This document shows positions 11,300-22,898 of a stretch of DNA of 64,000 nucleotides, in pieces (within the stretch, counting starts at the first letter, position 1; each line of letters begins with the position of its first letter). This DNA comes from Clarkia xantiana subsp. parviflora (Eukaryota > Streptophyta > Magnoliopsida > Myrtales > Onagraceae), in NCBI GenBank assembly GCA_036873135.1, contig JAPTYO010000015.1, positions 7,239,387 through 7,303,386 on the forward strand, written 5' to 3'. The notes below the pieces were generated by a model, which did no database searches, was not told where the DNA came from, and was given only the letters and a program-made list of their open reading frames with translations. Both the position numbers and the translations under genes were made by a program.

Positions 11300-12210
11300 T
11301 TCTTTTTGTAGCCGATTAACGGTGGCTGTGACCCGTACTTTATTTCCTGTCACGATGCGAGAGTATTTGTAGCCATTTGGAGGGTGGCTGTGACCCTTTC
11401 TTCACCGTCTTCAATGCGAGAGCTCTTTTGATTTGTAGCCATTTGGAGGGTGGCTGTGGCCCTTTATTTTGTAGTCGTTTTAGGGACGACTGTGACCCTT
11501 TTTTATTTTCCCGCTCTTACAAGATCCGCGGGGTCACTCTTTTATCTGTAGCCGTTTGGAGGGTGGCTGTGGCCCTTTATTTTGTAGTCGTTTTAGGGAC
11601 GACTGTGGCCCTTTTTTATTTTCCCGCCCTTTCAAGATTCGCGGGGTCACTCTTTTATCTGTAGCCGTTTGGAGGGTGGCTGTGGCCCTTTATTTTATAG
11701 TCGTTTTAGGGACGACTGTGGCCATTTTTATTTTCCCGCCCTCATAGGATTCGCGGGGTCACTCTTTTATCTTTAGCTGTTTGGAGGGAGGCTGTGGCCC
11801 TTTCACTTATTCTCTGCTTTTGATGTTGCGGGAGCGCTCTTTACATGTAACCATTTGAAGGGTGGTTGTGGCCCTTTATTTTGTAGTCGTTTTAGGGACG
11901 ACTGTGGCCCTTTTTTATTTTCCCGCCCTTTCAAGATTCACGGGGTCACTCTTTTATCTTTAGCCGTTTGGAGGGTGGCTGTGGCCCTTTCACTTATTCT
12001 CCGCTTTTGATGTTGCGGGAGCGCTCTTTATCTGTAGCCATTTGAAGGGTGGCCGTGGCTTTGTTATTTTTATAGTCATTTTAGGGATGACTGTGACCCT
12101 TTTATTTGTAGTTGATTTAGGAACAACTGTGACCCTTTTATTGCTTCATTGCTCTCACAATATTATCACAAACACTCTCTTTATTTTCCTGTAGCCGATT
12201 AAAGGGCGGC
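11300..12210. repeat. About 113-bp tandem repeat inside K
   Basis: Units carry TAGCCGTTTGGAGGGTGGCT, a TAGTCGTTTTAGGGACGACT piece and TTTCCCGCC...GCGGGGTCACTC. The spacing between equal points is 113, then 112 bases (11544, 11657, 11769). Each unit holds short inverted repeats such as GTCGTTTTAGGGACGAC and AGCCGTTTGGAGGGTGGCT, so the RNA would form a row of small hairpins. Confidence 0.85.
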
Positions 12211-13640
12211 TGTGACCCTAAAGAAAACTGAGTTTTTTTTTTTTTGCTCTTGTTTTTGCACTTCTTTTTTTTTTAACTTTTTTCATCTCACCTTTTTCCA
12301 TGATTTCCCCTGTGGGTTTTCAATCATGCCCCTCTCCCTGACTTTTGCCTAGGTTTTCAACCTAGCGGGAATTTAATTTTTTCTCTCTTTTTTTCAAATG
12401 GAAAGAAAATCTACAGAAACTAATCAACAACAACTATGTTACATGCCCCCTAATAGCAGATTAAACCTTTTAATTTCTCAGAACCTCTCCGGAGGAAAAC
12501 TTGTCAAATAAGTTGATTATGTCGATGTCTTGAATGGAGGATCCTTTCAATGGGTAGACGACACCGACAATAATTTCATCTTCTTCTTCCTCTCAAATGC
12601 TCTTTCATTAGCACGGTCGATCTTCATGGAATCTCGATCTTTTTTAATAGGAAGATCTCTGGATGTCTTCTATCTTCAACCATGCTTGATCATAACGGGA
12701 ATGCCCCACGGCTACATCTGACTGGTTCATAATTCGTCGCATGCTGGACAAATGGCCTGATTAATGAATACACATGGATGGTGTTGAGTTTGGCACAGTA
12801 GTCCGCAAATGGTAAACTTAGGCATAGATATCGTCCGAGGTATCTGGGATAACTGGCATAAGAATGGTCGGCGAGCGAAGGGCCATACATGAGATGTGCT
12901 CTTCAGGAGTTTTGATTTGAATGATTATCCAAGCTGCACAATGAGTAAGGAAAAACTCAAATTTCGGGGATAAAAATGATCACAACTTCTCTTACCTGGG
13001 AGTTGGATTTTTCAGTGGGCAATGTGCTCGCTATGCGACTGGACCTGCTGCATGTCCTGATTCTCTTGCTCTACAACTTGTGTATGTACACCTGCTGAAA
13101 AGTACATGCCCCTAGTGGCAGACAGAAAATTTCAGAACTTTTTTCGGAAAAGGATTCGGTTGATCGAGTCAAGCTACATTGATCGGCACATTGAATCTTC
13201 ACGGGATTCTCGATGATCTCTTGAAATTTTCTCATCTCCTGACATGTCCGATCTCAAAGGGAGATGCCCCATGGTTACCGCTGTATGGTTTAAACCTGAC
13301 CACATAACGGTTGTATACCTCGTCTTGGAAAGCGTATGAATTTCAGACATGGTGGGTGAAATTTTTCATAGAAACTCTTTGAAGCGCTCACGTTTCCCAC
13401 GGTTTTGGCATTGGTTGAAGTGGTCATCCGACCTGGAAAAAAGTAGGGACGCTCAAATCTCAAGGAAAAAATTAAGTACAATTTAACGCACCTCAGCGTT
13501 AGATATCTCGAGTGTGCAATTTGTTCGTTGTGCAACTGGATGACTGCATGTTTTTTTTTTGTTGCCCCATTTAGTCGGCATAACTTATGTGTACATGATA
13601 CCTTAACCAAGGGTACCTGAAAAGGGTGAATGAAAAATCA
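12211..13640. other. Non-coding interior of K
   Basis: I see no gene, tandem repeat or known motif. The open frames at 12690-12890 and 13290-13610 lack recognisable domains and look accidental. Confidence 0.5.
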
Positions 13641-13659
13641 GTGTAGAGAATATGAGAAA

Positions 13660-15720
13660 TCATGCATGATTTTTTTGAAAACTCCAATGTCATTCATTTC
13701 ATAATTTTGATTACTTTTTTTTGAAAAAGAATAAAAATTTATGATCAAATGTGTTTTGAACCATCATGGAGTTTACTGAGTGCATTATCTGGCTCGAACG
13801 CAGGACAAATGCTCAAAACAAAGTTTTTTTTCAAAAAGGTTTTATCGTTCTTTGTTTAAACTCGAATAGTAGCACTCAACTGCACAGTTAAACTATTTTC
13901 TCAAAAAAGAATCAAAACTCCCATTTTTTAAATGCTTGCTCATGCGAATGTTGAAATGAAGATCTTGCAAAAAAATGCAATACACCTTGGATAAGAACGA
14001 ATGACACTTTGAGTTTATTTTTTTTTTAAAAAAATGCTCATGCATGCTCGAAAGTTAAAATTCTACTGTTAAGAAAGTTGCAACTTACAACATATTACCT
14101 GAATGATGCATTGCATTTTTAAAGTGAAAATTTTATGTGGATTTTTTTTAAAATAATGCAATTGAGATGCATGCGTGAATTTGAAAGCTCTATAGCTAAA
14201 AACAAAACTCACAATTTTTCTGAAATGGTTTTTATAAAAAAAAAATAATACATATTGAATGCATGCTTAAAAAAAATCAGGTAAAAAGGTTTTTTGAAAA
14301 TGATGCATATGCAATCCATGTTTGAATTTAAAAAACTCTAAGGGCCAAAAAGGAATTATAAATTTTCCTAATTTTTTTAAAAAAATGATGCACATTGAAT
14401 GCACTAACAGAATTTTACAACTTACATGAAATTTGTTTTCCAAAAATAATGTGTATGAAACACATGCTTGAAATAAAACATTTTGGTAAGTAGTTTTGAA
14501 AACAACACATGGAATACATGTTTGAAACTAAAGGTTCTACGACTAAGAATGTGTACAATCTATCAACATATTATTTTCCTAAAACAATGCACATGCGATG
14601 CACATGAGATGCATACTTGAGATGAAAGTTCTACAGTCAAGATAATTTACAAGTTATCTGAAAAGATTTTTTGTTTTTTATTTTTTTAATGAGGAAAAAA
14701 AAAGCAATGCATCTTGGTTGCTCAAAATTAAGAATCAGGCGAAAAGTTTTTTTTTTTTTAAGGATGCATATGAGATGCACAAAAATAAATACAAGATGCA
14801 AACTTAAAAATAAAAGTTCTACAACTGAGAAAAATTACAATTTACCTGAAAGTTTTTTTTTTCGAAAATAATGCATATGATATGCACGTTTTTTGATTAA
14901 AAATTCAGATAAAATATTTTTTAAACAAAGAGCCCTAAAACTAAGAGAGCTTACGGTTTAAACTGTTTTTTTAAATTAATGCATATTGGATGCATTATTA
15001 AAAATAAAACAATTCAGTTAAAAAGTTTTTTTTTAAATGATGCATATGGAATGCATGTTCAAAATTAGAAGCTCTAACAGTTAAAGCGGAATTACAAATT
15101 TTTTGTTTTTTTGTTTTTTTAAGAAATGCATATACAATACACTAACCAAAACTACAACTTACCTGAAAAGTTTTATTAAAAAATAATGCGTACAAAACAC
15201 ATGTTAAAAATAAAAATTCGGGTAAGAGGTTCTTTTAGAAAAAAATGCATATGAAATGCATGTTCGAAAGGAAGCTCTAATAGCTAAAGAAATAATTTTT
15301 TCTAAAATGTTTTTAAGTAATGCATATGTGACGCACAAACAAAATTACAACTTACATGAGAGTTTTTTTTTAATAATGCGCATGAGACGCATATTTAAAA
15401 AAAAAAAAAAAACAATGCATCTGAAACACATGTTTAGAAATAAAAGTCTACAACTAAGGGATTAGCTACTTAGCTAAAATGTTTTTTTTTTTGTTTTTTC
15501 TGAAAATAACGTATACAAAATGCATTTTAAAATTAGAATCTCTAATAGCTAAAAGGGAGTTAAATTTCTCATGAAAATATTTTTTTTGAAAATAATGTAT
15601 GAAAGATCCGCTAATCTTGAGTCACAACTTACCTGGATGTTTTTTTTTAAAATAATGCGCATGAAACGCATATTTAGAACGAAAATTTAGGTAAGGGTTT
15701 TTTTTTTAAATGTAATGAGA
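13660..15720. repeat. Degenerate AT-rich array around TGCATATG...ATGCATG
   Basis: Many diverged units share an ATGCATATG-NN-ATGCAT core, a 'GAAAATAAAAGTTCTACAAC' piece, a 'TTACAACTTACCTGAAA' piece and a T run. Full units recur every few hundred bases, with half-units between them. The core is itself close to an inverted repeat. No coding is seen. Confidence 0.7.
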
Positions 15721-16207
15721 TGAATGCATGAGAAATAAAAGCTATACAAACAGTCGTATGATAACATTTACAACAAAAAAAAAAGATCATTTTAGGGGGG
15801 GTAAGAAAAATGTGTGGCTTTGCTCTACAAGTTAGGTTCCACTGATAGGTTCCCGACAAGGTGGTTTCCTCACCCCATCATAGGGATCATAAGACCTTCA
15901 CAAGCGAGTAGAGTTTTTCCTAGTCATACCGGCGGCCCAACCGCTCCGGTCATACCGTACTAAACCTCTGAGGTTCCTAGTCGCCCTGGGTTTTAGGCGT
16001 TTTGGACATTACACTAAAGTGAGTGTGTGCGAATTTAAGTAATACATATACAACAAAGAAAAATATTCAGTCATAAAAGGAAATTAACTCCAAACATGAA
16101 ATCACAAAAAACAAGTTAGATCAGTGAAATTAAAATAAAATTGAAATTAAAATTACAAAACTCAAACATGGCAAAAAGTAAACATACTGAGCCCGAACCC
16201 TCTAAAA
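15721..16207. other. Leader of K between primer site and array
   Basis: Read on the minus strand this is the first 0.5 kb after the primer site. It has a C/G-rich patch (15840-15990) and otherwise AT-rich DNA. No ORF of note. Confidence 0.5.
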
Positions 16208-16227
16208 CTTCCCCAGCAGAGTCGCCA
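16208..16227 (-). other. Primer binding site of K (Tat/Ogre type)
   Basis: The minus strand reads TGGCGACTCTGCTGGGGAAG, three bases after the LTR end. A nearly identical sequence is the known primer site of plant Ogre and related Tat elements (tRNA-Arg). This ties the non-coding element to a Ty3/gypsy Tat partner. Confidence 0.85.
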
Positions 16228-16230
16228 AAT

Positions 16231-17200
16231 TGTCAGACCTAAATCTGACCTACGACGAATTACGTTTTGAAAACGTGGATTTTGAATTAAGTCGTCACTA
16301 GTTAATTATTAGGCTAACTGGAATCCTAAATTACCTAAGCGAATAACTAATTAAACACCTAGGTATTAAATCAGTCTACGATCAGAAATACGAGTACGGG
16401 GGTTCTGTTACGAATTAAAACTCATGGAATTAATCACGCCCTTTTGGTACTCAATTCACAAATTTGCCAATTTTATTGCTTCTACATACATTACACTAAA
16501 TTAATCTAACAATGTCAAAACTAATCAAATTTCATCATATGCAAAAGACATTATCAAATATGATCCCAAATCTAAAAATTAATTATAATCTATAAGTCCT
16601 AATTAAGAAAAAATCTAAAGCCCAAAATTATCTAACATGTTTAAATACATACACAACTTAATACATATTCAATCATACATACAACTTGAATAATTAAAAA
16701 CTCTACCTAATCAAATTTATCTAATTACATTTGAACGTCTAATTAAATATAATATAATAATAATAATAATATAATAACAGAATAATAATAATAATAATAA
16801 AATAAAAAAAAGACGGGATTTACCTGGCCAGAACGGCAACCATGGAGGACGGCACGGCAGAGCTCCGACGCGGCGACTAGGGCAGGCTCTGGCGGATAAC
16901 AGCGGACCAGGGACGGTGTCAGGCGGCGTAGGGCGAGGCGGTCCGGGACAAGGTCGTCGAGGGAGCTCCGGTCGGGACAACAAGGAGCCGAAATCGGAGG
17001 TCAGGCCTTCGTCGGACCAGAGCGAGGGACAGGGGCTCGTTGGTGGAAGGTGGTCGGATGGCCGGAACTGGACGGGCCGGTCGGGACGGCTGCGGGCAGA
17101 GGCAGGCGGAGCTAGGGAGGTCGGAATTGTGGCGCCGTAGGGAAGAAGAAGAAGAAGAAGAAGAAGAAGAAGAAGAAGAAGAAGAAGAAGAAGAGAGAGG

Positions 17201-17292
<92 letters not shown>

Positions 17293-17910
17293 TCTCCGGC
17301 GGGAGGCGGTCGTCGGGCAGGGGTGGCCGGGTTTCGGGCGGCGTGGCCACCGCCATGGCCACCGGCGGGGCCACTGCCAGGGCCACCGGCGGAGGTGCCG
17401 GACGGCGGGGATGAAGGCTGTGCAATTAAAAAAAAAAACTAATTCAGTTGAAGACAAAAATCGCACAGAACCCTAAAATAGTGTTTTATTGCTTCTTTTT
17501 GGTGTTTTTCTGTGTGTCCTTTACAATGGAAACCTAGACTCCTATTTATACTAAAAACCTAGTCTAGATTACAGATAAAATTTAAATAAAAAATGCTAAC
17601 AGATAATTATTCTAGAGAATATTCCTAAGGATATTTATCTTTACAGATAATTATTTTTTTGAATAAAAATAATATCTGGAGATAAATATCTTACAGATAA
17701 TTTTCTAAAATAAAAAAAACTAATTATTATATATATATTTTTAAATATTCCGAAAATATTAATTAAATTTGAAATAATTTAAAATATATTTTATAATAAT
17801 TTCCCTAATGTGTCCTTGAGCATTTTTGGAGACTTTGTGGCTTGACGCATCCGGAATTTGACGTATCATGTGTAACGTCGTTACGTCCGGGTCAAAATCG
17901 AGTGTTTACA
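16231..17910 (-). repeat. 5' LTR of element K
   Basis: 1680 bp, TGTAAACACTCG...GGTCTGACA on the minus strand, TATAAATA box at 17550-17543 (minus). It contains the compound microsatellite at 17141-17288. It is about 60 bp longer than the other LTR, mainly from microsatellite length and an added GGCCACCGCCATGGCCACC stretch near 17345. Confidence 0.9.
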
Positions 17911-18039
17911 GCGACATCAATTTGCGCATTAAACACGTATTTGGACCAAGAGTACGGTAACTACTCTTAGATTATACATGTTTATAGCTTGGAAACTGGT
18001 GCCGTGGTCGAACATGAGACATTACATCACTTGAGGACG

Positions 18040-20166
18040 AATTTCCAATGCATGGTAAGTTTCAAACGGATGAAGTCTTGATCGAATCGGAGCAGGATTA
18101 CACTGACAATCAGGTCCCACTTACTTCGAGTGGGAGATTTGAACCGGCAACCCAAGTGAATGACATGGTAAATGATAATGGAAACATTTTCATAGTAAAT
18201 CCAGTGGGAGGATTAAAACCTACCACACGAAATCATTGTTGCTGCAGAGACGAATCAAGTTGAACCTGATAGTCATGTTGCTGAACCGCTGGATGAAAAT
18301 TCAATAATGCCACAACTACCTATATTACCTATTGTTCCCAGTGGGAGTGATCCGACCAACTTGGTTCCAGGTCCTAGTGATCAAGGAATTTATCTCGGAA
18401 GTAAAACCCCGAGACCGCGAGGTCGTCCGAGGAAAGTTGTAGGTCAAGGTTCAAGCACTACGCTTGTTCCCAGTGGGATTGATGCTCCGACAAGAAAGCA
18501 TTATTACGAGTGGGAGAAACGTTCAGACTAAAGATGGGATTAACGAGCCTAGAAGAAATTCAAAGGCATCGAACTTCTCCCAAGAAGTATCTCATCGATA
18601 AGGGTGAAGACCTCACTCTAACATATGTTGAAAAACCGGTAACAGTCCAACAAGCATTGGAAAGACCTCGAGTGGAGAAATGGAGGAAAACAATGAAAGA
18701 GAGATCGCCCAAATGAAAGCTAGTATAGTCTGTAGTTGATTTACCTGCTAACCACAGCGACACAAGGATATGGTGAGTCCTGAAAAGGAGACTCACCAAT
18801 GATGGAAAAGGTCAGGCGGTACAAAACCCGACTTGTTGCGAAAGGACATACCCTACTTCACGGAGTGGACTTTGACGAAACATACTCACCGACTGTGCGT
18901 AAAACCACAGTGGGGCCTTTTATGGTCCCGGTCGCAGGTCTCGATTTCGAGCTGCACCAAATAAATGTTTAAGATCGCGTTCCTCCTCGGAAACCTGAAA
19001 GGAAGAGATCTACATAGAGCAATCAGAGTGTTTCATTACTCCTGGTAACGAACATAAAGTTTGTTAACTCCAAAGGTCCATTCACGGTCTTAAACAGTCG
19101 TCTCGGCAATGGTACCGCAGATTCCACGAGGAAATCGTAGGAAACGGATTTGTGAATCTTCACAAGTATCCGTGCGTGAATTATAAGACCTCTGGGTCTA
19201 ATTATGTCATCTTAACCTTATACGTGGACGACATACTCATTGCTGCAAACGACGTGAGTTTTATGAACAAGTCAAAGTCCTGGTTGGCATCTGTATTTGA
19301 GATGAAAGACATGGGAGAGGCCACATACATCTTAGGCATTAAAATTGCTAGAGATCGCGCTTTCCCGGAAATTATGCCTATCTCAAGAAGCTTATATCAA
19401 CAAACTGTTGAAAATGTTCAGATTAGAAGATACCAAACCCGGGAATGCGCCGGTAGTATTTCGGTGCGCACTGTCAAAACGCGACGGCCCAAAGAACCTG
19501 CCAGAGCGTAAACAGATGTTAAGTGCAAAGTAAATAAGCATGGTCGATAGTCTCATGTAAGCCATGCAATGCACTCGTCCAGACATCTGCTACGCATTGG
19601 GCCTAGTAGCACGATTTCAATCAGATCCTAACTATCAAAATTTGAAAGGTACTGCTGACTACGCACTGTGCTATGAGGGGTGAAATTTAGAATTGGCTGG
19701 TTATAATGACGCCGACCATGGTGGCGATCCGGATGATCGTAAGTCCACCACAGGAGGAGTCCACCTCCTTGCTAATGTCTCCATTTCATGGACGAGCAAG
19801 AAGCAAACCTGTGTCGCGCTGTCTACAATGGAATCAGAATTCGTTGCTCTCTCCTAAAACGCACAGGAAGCAGTCTGGCTGAAAAGGCTTCTTACTGCAC
19901 TGCTTGATGTCAAAGACGGGAGTAAACCCATCGTGGTATACTCTGACAGTCATGCAGCTATTGCGACAGTTAAGAATCCAAAGAACCATAGTAGGACTAA
20001 ACACATTGATGTGAAATATTTTTATGATAAATCTATGGTAGAAGACAATGCAATCACTTTGGAATACTTTTCCACTGATAACATGGCTGCGGACCCATTA
20101 ACTAAACCACTACGTATGGAGACATTCGAAAAGCATGTAAAACTGCTTGGATTGCATAGGGTTTAA
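18040..20166 (+). pseudogene. pol: Ty1/copia reverse transcriptase-RNase H remnant of F
   Basis: Scattered frames give the copia pol order. At 18060-18235 is the linker before the reverse transcriptase (VPLTSSGRFEPATQVNDMVN, also in G and J). Next is PKKYLIDKGEDLTLT (18570-18620), a damaged reverse transcriptase start near 18800-19000 and LTLYVDDILIAAND with the catalytic YVDD (19215-19260). FEMKDMGEATYILGIKIARD follows. The C-terminal RNase H contains TKHIDVKYFYDKSMVEDN and ends LLGLHRV at 20166. Stops and frameshifts occur throughout. No protease or integrase is present; their place is taken by the non-coding spacer. Confidence 0.85.
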
Positions 20167-21288
20167 AAGTGTCATGTATCTGTGATAACATTTTGATAAT
20201 TAAAGTTACATTTTTAATAAACGAGAGAACTGCAATCGAGTTTATGATCCATCGACGTCATAATGTTTGAATACATTAGATTTACGGTTTATAAACTAAG
20301 TCGTTGGAAGACGTAATCCTCTGCCAAACCATGTCGAATGTGGGATTACCACGTCACACAGGTACGGACGTCTTGCGGTGGAGGGAGGCCTCTGCCAAGC
20401 AAGACTGGCTAAGAATCATGGGGGGATAAACTTGATCAAGCAAGACGATTATCTAACTTCGAAGTAACTCGACATGATCTTCGTTTTGCACATCGCCGCG
20501 ATGAACTTCGTTCGTCATTAAACCACATTCTGGGCCAGATGAAAATCTCCTATAGCATGATTGACATATCACATTCCTGTCAACTTAAAAGTTCATGTAT
20601 GCTATCGACGCGTGCTTCATACTACGCGTGCCATGTTCGACCATGGGGTCACAACTCGGTTGTGCTAGATAAGAATCCTCGTGATTACAACGGGCGAAAA
20701 ATTCTTCACCTCGAGCGCGTGATTGATCCCGGGAGCCTTATGAAAAGGCACCCGAAGTATCCTCACGGACTCAGAACTCATATTTAAGGTCAGGCTCAAT
20801 GTTCGCTCCCCGGCGTACGAGCGTAGTGCTGAACAAAAAGGCCCAATGACCACGTCTTTGGAAACCGGTTGGGTTTGACTAAGGATATGAGCGATGGGGA
20901 TAGTCAATTTCACTTGTAATTCACCAACTCTTGTAGTCACTAGGTGGTACCAACCAGATATTAGTTGAAGGTTGTGAATACTTGTTCGGATGCCTTGGAG
21001 AAATGTTCATATGTGGAAACTAGGAAAATGGGGAAATAACAGTTGACCTAGGATACAACGCAACATTATATTGGTTATAATAGGTTGATTGAAGAAAGGG
21101 AAAACGTTCCGCCGGCGCTACAATACTCCTAACAGATGAGTAGCACGATGCCCGTCGTGTTCGTCGGTCGCACGGAAAACCTCGTATGAAATATTCAGAA
21201 GCAAGGGCAAGATCGAAGTAGTGAAATGTTGATGCTGATTTGGACAACAATACATTAACATGCACCCTCCATTCCGGCGAGTGGAGGC
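20167..21288 (+). other. 3' untranslated region and polypurine tract of F
   Basis: No gene is visible. The stretch matches G (32021 to 30890 on minus). It ends in GGCGAGTGGAGGC (21276-21288), a polypurine-like tract directly before the LTR; G has GGCGAGTGGGAGC in the same place. Confidence 0.65.
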
Positions 21289-21557
21289 TGTAAGCATATG
21301 GTGATGGGCGCCGTAAATGATAGCCCATAATATGTATATGTTACCTGAGAAAATTGTGTAAATGTCACATTAGGACATTGGGCCAGACCCAAATTCCAAT
21401 TGACACGAGAGGCCCAAAATTGGGCCTCCCTTATGCATACATGGCCGGTCGAATTATGTAGGGGGCAAAGTGGACTTTTTTCCACTTTGATCCTCCTATA
21501 TATATGGGGTGTTAGGGGTTTTATTAGGGTTAATCATAATTCCTCCCTTGTGGTGAT
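21289..21557 (+). repeat. 3' LTR of F, first part
   Basis: Starts TGTAAGCATATGGTGATGGG, close to the G LTR start TGTTAGCATATGG. It breaks off at the G insertion and continues at 39035-39325 (ending GTAATCTAACA). Together about 560 bp. Confidence 0.9.
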
Positions 21558-22056
21558 TGTTAGATTACGGGGAGTAATTACTACGGATAAAATAAACAAG
21601 GTACATGCTTGTAATCAGAATTACGCAGCGGAAGTGATGCACATACCTTTACCACAATTCGTAGACCCAAGATCCTGCCGAGGGAGTTCACGGCTCTCCG
21701 GTCGGCACCCATAGAGGTTCTTGTTAGAGAAGCCCTACGTGGTATAGTCTCCCCAGCAAAGTCTCTGATCAACACGTCGGCAGGGACAGATCTCCTTAGT
21801 GTTTGCTCGAAAACAAATTGGCACACCTTTGGTGAGGTGAGTGGGTCGGCCGAATATGCTAGATGTGGGAGGAGGGTTTCCTCTCTAAAACACTCTAATG
21901 ACGGAATAGTGATTGACCCAAAAAATCCCCTAACAGCACATATATATAGGAGTAAAGTGGACAAAAGTCCACTTTACCCACACTTATAATTCGGCCGACC
22001 ACTTTGTATAGGGAGGCCCAATTTTGGGCCTCTCATGTCACATGGGATTTGGGTCT
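21558..22056 (-). repeat. 3' LTR of G, distal part
   Basis: Ends GTAATCTAACA on the minus strand like the 5' LTR (38431). It stops at GGTCT (22052-22056), the target duplication of B, and resumes at 30788. The two parts add up to the length of the 5' LTR (599 bp). Confidence 0.92.
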
Positions 22057-22848
22057 TGATGGATAAATGACCAATTCGGGTTCGTGATTACACTTCGGGC
22101 CTCGTAAACGTGTCGAAAATTACATCTCGGTTTAAAAACACCTCCTACGGTATCAAAACGGTCCGGAAGCGCCTTTACGCGCGTCCGGACCGGACCTCCG
22201 GGTTGCTTGCAATCCGGACGTCCGGATTGCTTGCAAACCGGACCTCGCCGAATTGCCCAAATTCGACGAGGTCCGGATTACCTTACGTGTATCGCGCGAC
22301 TACCGTATCCGCCATTACCGTTGCGCGTAGAGAAGTCAAGTTCGAACATTACCAATTTGGATGACGGTTACCGCATGATCTTGAACCGTCTTCAAACCGC
22401 GCTAAAACCGGGTCCGGTCCCAAGAAAGCCTATAAATAGGAGGTCTTGGCCACCCATTTTCACACATTCTCTCATTTGCCCAACTTTGGTATTTTGAGCT
22501 CTGACTTCTCTCTAGAAATTCTCTCTCTCTAGAAATTACCTTTTTGCCACTATAGTGACTTAAGCATCGGAGAGGGCTCCGCTAGCACCACCCCCCCCCC
22601 CTCTTCGTGCTAGCATTGGTCCTTAGTGCAGGTTCCGACGCCCGGAGTCACATCCCCCCTGAGTCACATCCGCCCTGAGTCACATCCGCCCTGAGTCACA
22701 TCCGCCTTGAGTCACATCCGCCTTGAGACACAATCCTCACCCGGGAGCAAGCCTGAACACTCGTCAGTGGCCCAACCTCCGACGGAAGGGTTACGGCCCG
22801 CACAACCACAGACGCATCCTCGCGACCTTGTTCATCCCGGACGCAACA
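22057..22848 (+). repeat. 5' LTR of element B (type 2)
   Basis: 792 bp, TGATGGATAAATGACC...CGGACGCAACA. TATAAATA at 22431-22438. It is 46 bp longer than the 3' LTR, almost wholly because of extra CCGGACGTCCGG-type sequence in U3 (about 22196-22245). A row of AGTCACATCCGCC repeats lies near the end (22640-22735). Confidence 0.93.
22569..22614 (+). promoter_or_regulatory. Interlocked complementary RNA segments in B 5' LTR
   Basis: GGAGAGGG (22569-22576) faces CCCTCTTC (22599-22606, one G-U pair), and GCTAGCA (22581-22587) faces TGCTAGC (22608-22614). The 3' LTR has the same with perfect CCCTCTCC (30506-30553). Confidence 0.6.
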
Positions 22849-22875
22849 TTGGTGCCGTCTACGTGATTCGAACAA
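22849..22875 (+). other. Primer binding site region of B
   Basis: TTGGTGCCGTCTACGTGATT follows the LTR directly. C has TTGGCGCCATCTACGTGATT, and D and M have TTGGCGCCGTCTGTGGGAA in the same place, so this is the diverged primer site. Confidence 0.65.
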
Positions 22876-22898
22876 CAAGCTACCGTACTGCAAAAATC

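Larger units (their letters stand above)
8774..17910 (-). mobile_element. Element K: non-coding LTR retrotransposon (LARD-like), complete
   Basis: Two long direct repeats (8774-10395 and 16231-17910) flank 5.8 kb of internal DNA. A perfect 5-bp target duplication, GCGAC, lies on both sides (8769-8773 and 17911-17915). A Tat/Ogre-type primer site (16227-16208) and polypurine tract (10412-10396) show that it reads on the minus strand. No gag or pol motif is seen in any frame, so it must depend on proteins of another element. Long LTRs with a long non-coding interior fit the class of large retrotransposon derivatives (LARDs). The interior holds three kinds of repeats. Confidence 0.9.
17911..21557 (+). 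mobile_element. Element F (copia), middle piece
   Basis: Continues from 8773 after the K insertion and carries the pol remnant, the 3' untranslated part (20167-21288) and the first part of the 3' LTR. It ends with GTGAT (21553-21557), the target duplication of G, and resumes at 39030. The 3' untranslated part matches the same region of G (30890-32021, other strand). Confidence 0.85.

Noticed and set aside
12690..13610. Open frames at 12690-12890 and 13290-13610 in K as genes
   Set aside because: Short, no recognisable motif, composition like the surroundings; expected by chance.
8774..17910. K as a plus-strand element
   Set aside because: The primer-site sequence lies next to the right LTR and reads correctly only on the minus strand. 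The polypurine tract and TATA boxes agree with that.
21389..21714. Small ORFs in the copia LTRs (21400-21714, 21581-21964, 38454-38648)
   Set aside because: They cross LTR ends and insertion borders and are not kept between LTR copies.
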